A stretch of 64,000 bases of DNA. It comes from an uncultured Draconibacterium sp. (GTDB lineage: Bacteria; Bacteroidota; Bacteroidia; Bacteroidales; Prolixibacteraceae). Positions 63,117 to 64,000 of the stretch are shown piece after piece. How positions within the stretch are numbered: the first letter of the stretch is position 1; the number at the start of each line of letters is the position of its first letter. The notes below the pieces were generated by a model. The model did not search any database. It was not told the origin of the DNA and saw nothing but the letters and a program-made list of their open reading frames with translations. The stretch lies in NCBI RefSeq assembly GCF_963677565.1, contig NZ_OY781981.1, positions 186,001 through 250,000 on the forward strand, written 5' to 3'. The position numbers were made by a program, and so were the translations under genes.

Positions 63117-63557
63117 ATGTACACAGGATTATTACACGCACACAACGGATTTCGCTGGTTAGTTTTAATCGCACTTTTATTTGCAGTTCTGCTTGCAGTA
63201 AGTGGCTGGGCCAGTAAACGAAAATGGGGACGAGCCGATAACCTTTCAGGATTGGTATTGGTAATGTTAATGGATATTCAGTTCTTGCTGGGAATTGTAC
63301 TTTACGCTTTTGTTAGCCCGATTACCAAAGCAGCATTTAACGATTTTGGAGCGGCAATGAAAAACAGCGAGCTTCGGTTTTTCGCTGTTGAGCATATTTT
63401 ACTAATGATAATTGCACTTGCTTTGGTGCACATTGGCCGGTCGAAATCTAAAAAAGATGTGGCTCCGGAAAAGAAACACCGGGTATCGGCAATCTTTTAT
63501 GGCATTAGTTTGCTACTGGTTTTGGCAGCCATTCCTTGGGACAGGGCTTTGTTTTAA
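63117..63557 (+). CDS. Small four-helix membrane protein (cytochrome-b-like)
   Basis: 146 residues from ATG 63117; an earlier in-frame start at 63036 adds 27 unlikely residues. Four TM helices (about 10-30, 42-62, 87-105, 117-138) with His residues near membrane edges (LLHAHNGFRWLV, FAVEHILLMIIALALVHIGR) that could hold heme, as in the small 'cytochrome B' proteins of Bacteroidota. Function not proven. Confidence 0.7.
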   Translation: MYTGLLHAHNGFRWLVLIALLFAVLLAVSGWASKRKWGRADNLSGLVLVMLMDIQFLLGIVLYAFVSPITKAAFNDFGAAMKNSELRFFAVEHILLMIIALALVHIGRSKSKKDVAPEKKHRVSAIFYGISLLLVLAAIPWDRALF

Positions 63558-63586
63558 ACCACTACATTTAGAAATTACTAGGAAAT

Positions 63587-63619
63587 AAAAAGGCTACAAG
63601 AAAAATCTTGCAGCCTTTT
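63587..63619. terminator. Terminator between membrane protein and acyl-CoA synthetase genes
   Basis: AAAAGGCTACAAGA and TCTTGCAGCCTTTT form a 14-pair stem with one mismatch, with A before and T after, usable by both convergent genes. Confidence 0.85.
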
Positions 63620-63661
63620 AAGTTTGGTTCAGCTTGTGCTTTCGCACCTCTTTCTTTACTA

Positions 63662-64000
63662 CTACTTTTTGGCCCCTACGGCATATATATCATCAATTAA
63701 GTGCTGGTATTTAACGGCCACTGCATTTCGTCTTAGTTTTAATGTTGGCGACAGTTCGCCCGAACTTGGGGTCCATTCTTCGTGCACCAGTCGTATTCGG
63801 CTGATTTGTTCGTGCGATCCCAGAGTTTTATTCACCTTCATAACTTCTTTTTGCAGTTTACTAACAACTTCAGGCAATTGAATAAGCTCCTCATTATTTT
63901 CGTAATGCAATTTGTGGTCTCCTGCCCAATCGTGTAGGATTGGGAAACACGGCGAAATAATGGCACTTGCAAACTTTTCGTTGGCACCAATTACCATCAC
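63662..64000 (-). CDS. Long-chain acyl-CoA synthetase, C-terminal part only
   Basis: The 112 visible residues are the end of the protein; the frame is open to the right edge. 'MMVIGANEKFASAIISPCFP' and the last 45 residues, with SRIRLVHEEWTPSSGELSPT and LKLRRNAVAVKYQHLIDDIY, match the C-terminal domain of bacterial AMP-forming long-chain fatty acid-CoA ligases. The catalytic Lys is usually in the Thr-Leu-Lys-Leu-(K/R)-R segment seen here. It activates fatty acids with ATP and CoA. Confidence 0.9.
   Translation of the reverse strand: MMVIGANEKFASAIISPCFPILHDWAGDHKLHYENNEELIQLPEVVSKLQKEVMKVNKTLGSHEQISRIRLVHEEWTPSSGELSPTLKLRRNAVAVKYQHLIDDIYAVGAKK

Overview
The window is a chromosomal segment of a Bacteroidota bacterium, probably from the Marinilabiliales/Prolixibacteraceae side of the phylum (the phylum is well supported, the family is inference). 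Evidence: promoters of the Bacteroidota type (TTG about 20 bases before TAnnTTTG) instead of classical -35/-10 boxes, three proteins ending in type IX secretion (T9SS) sorting domains, many lipoproteins, an RprX/RprY-like two-component pair, the purN / acpP-fabF-rnc gene order, an LptE-like lipoprotein beside secG, and a fused NfnA-NfnB protein. Almost all of it is intact chromosomal gene content with short spacers and clear hairpin terminators; no phage, CRISPR array or rRNA operon was seen.

Layout. 1-3.3 kb: 5' end of a GH3 glycosidase gene, a CRP-family regulator with a CrtO-like membrane protein, a GNAT acetyltransferase and an NHL-repeat lipoprotein. 3.3-5.9 kb: a small HTH/coiled-coil protein, then an AT-rich secreted beta-propeller gene lying exactly between two attC-like imperfect palindromes (an integron-cassette-like unit without an integrase), then an XRE regulator with a membrane tail. 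6-20.5 kb: cold-shock protein, NfnAB fusion, aspS, tadA, a NagX-like membrane acyltransferase, aroBA, dprA, a DEAD-box helicase and an exbB-X-exbD-exbD operon. 20.6-29.2 kb: tRNA-Ser(GGA), asparaginase, TatD, glutamate dehydrogenase, a large GH20 hexosaminidase with a domain inserted in its barrel, and groES-groEL. 29.3-35.1 kb: a lipoprotein gene behind a GG-N10-GC (sigma-54 type) promoter, a Cys-rich PAS protein, an IS110-family insertion sequence, and an operon of a sigma-54 activator, lptE, a TPR-like gene and secG. 35.3-49.3 kb: kdsB, two T9SS cargo genes (one almost only a sorting domain, one a secreted phospholipase-D-like enzyme), deoC, a Tat-exported aldo/keto reductase, a SLOG-fold protein, lepA, rprXY, purN, acpP-fabF-rnc and a tandem lipid-A-synthase N-domain membrane protein. 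49.5-64 kb: serine hydrolase, ExbB-like protein, LytS/LytTR two-component pair, CDF metal transporter, and a glycan-use block (GH20 hexosaminidase, YCF48-like lipoprotein, GH29 fucosidase, eukaryotic-type hexokinase), then a nuclease-like hypothetical, a Trp-rich T9SS repeat protein, a small membrane protein and the end of a long-chain acyl-CoA synthetase.

How the parts fit: the GH3, two GH20, GH29 and hexokinase genes point to growth on N-acetylhexosamine- and fucose-containing glycans. kdsB, lptE and the LABN protein serve the lipopolysaccharide envelope; acpP/fabF supply fatty acids. The two observations most worth following up are the attC-like cassette (4.1-5.3 kb) and a 13-base motif shared by the sigma-54-type promoter at 29.37 kb and the promoter region of the sigma-54 activator gene at 35.12 kb, which suggests a small sigma-54 circuit with autoregulation.
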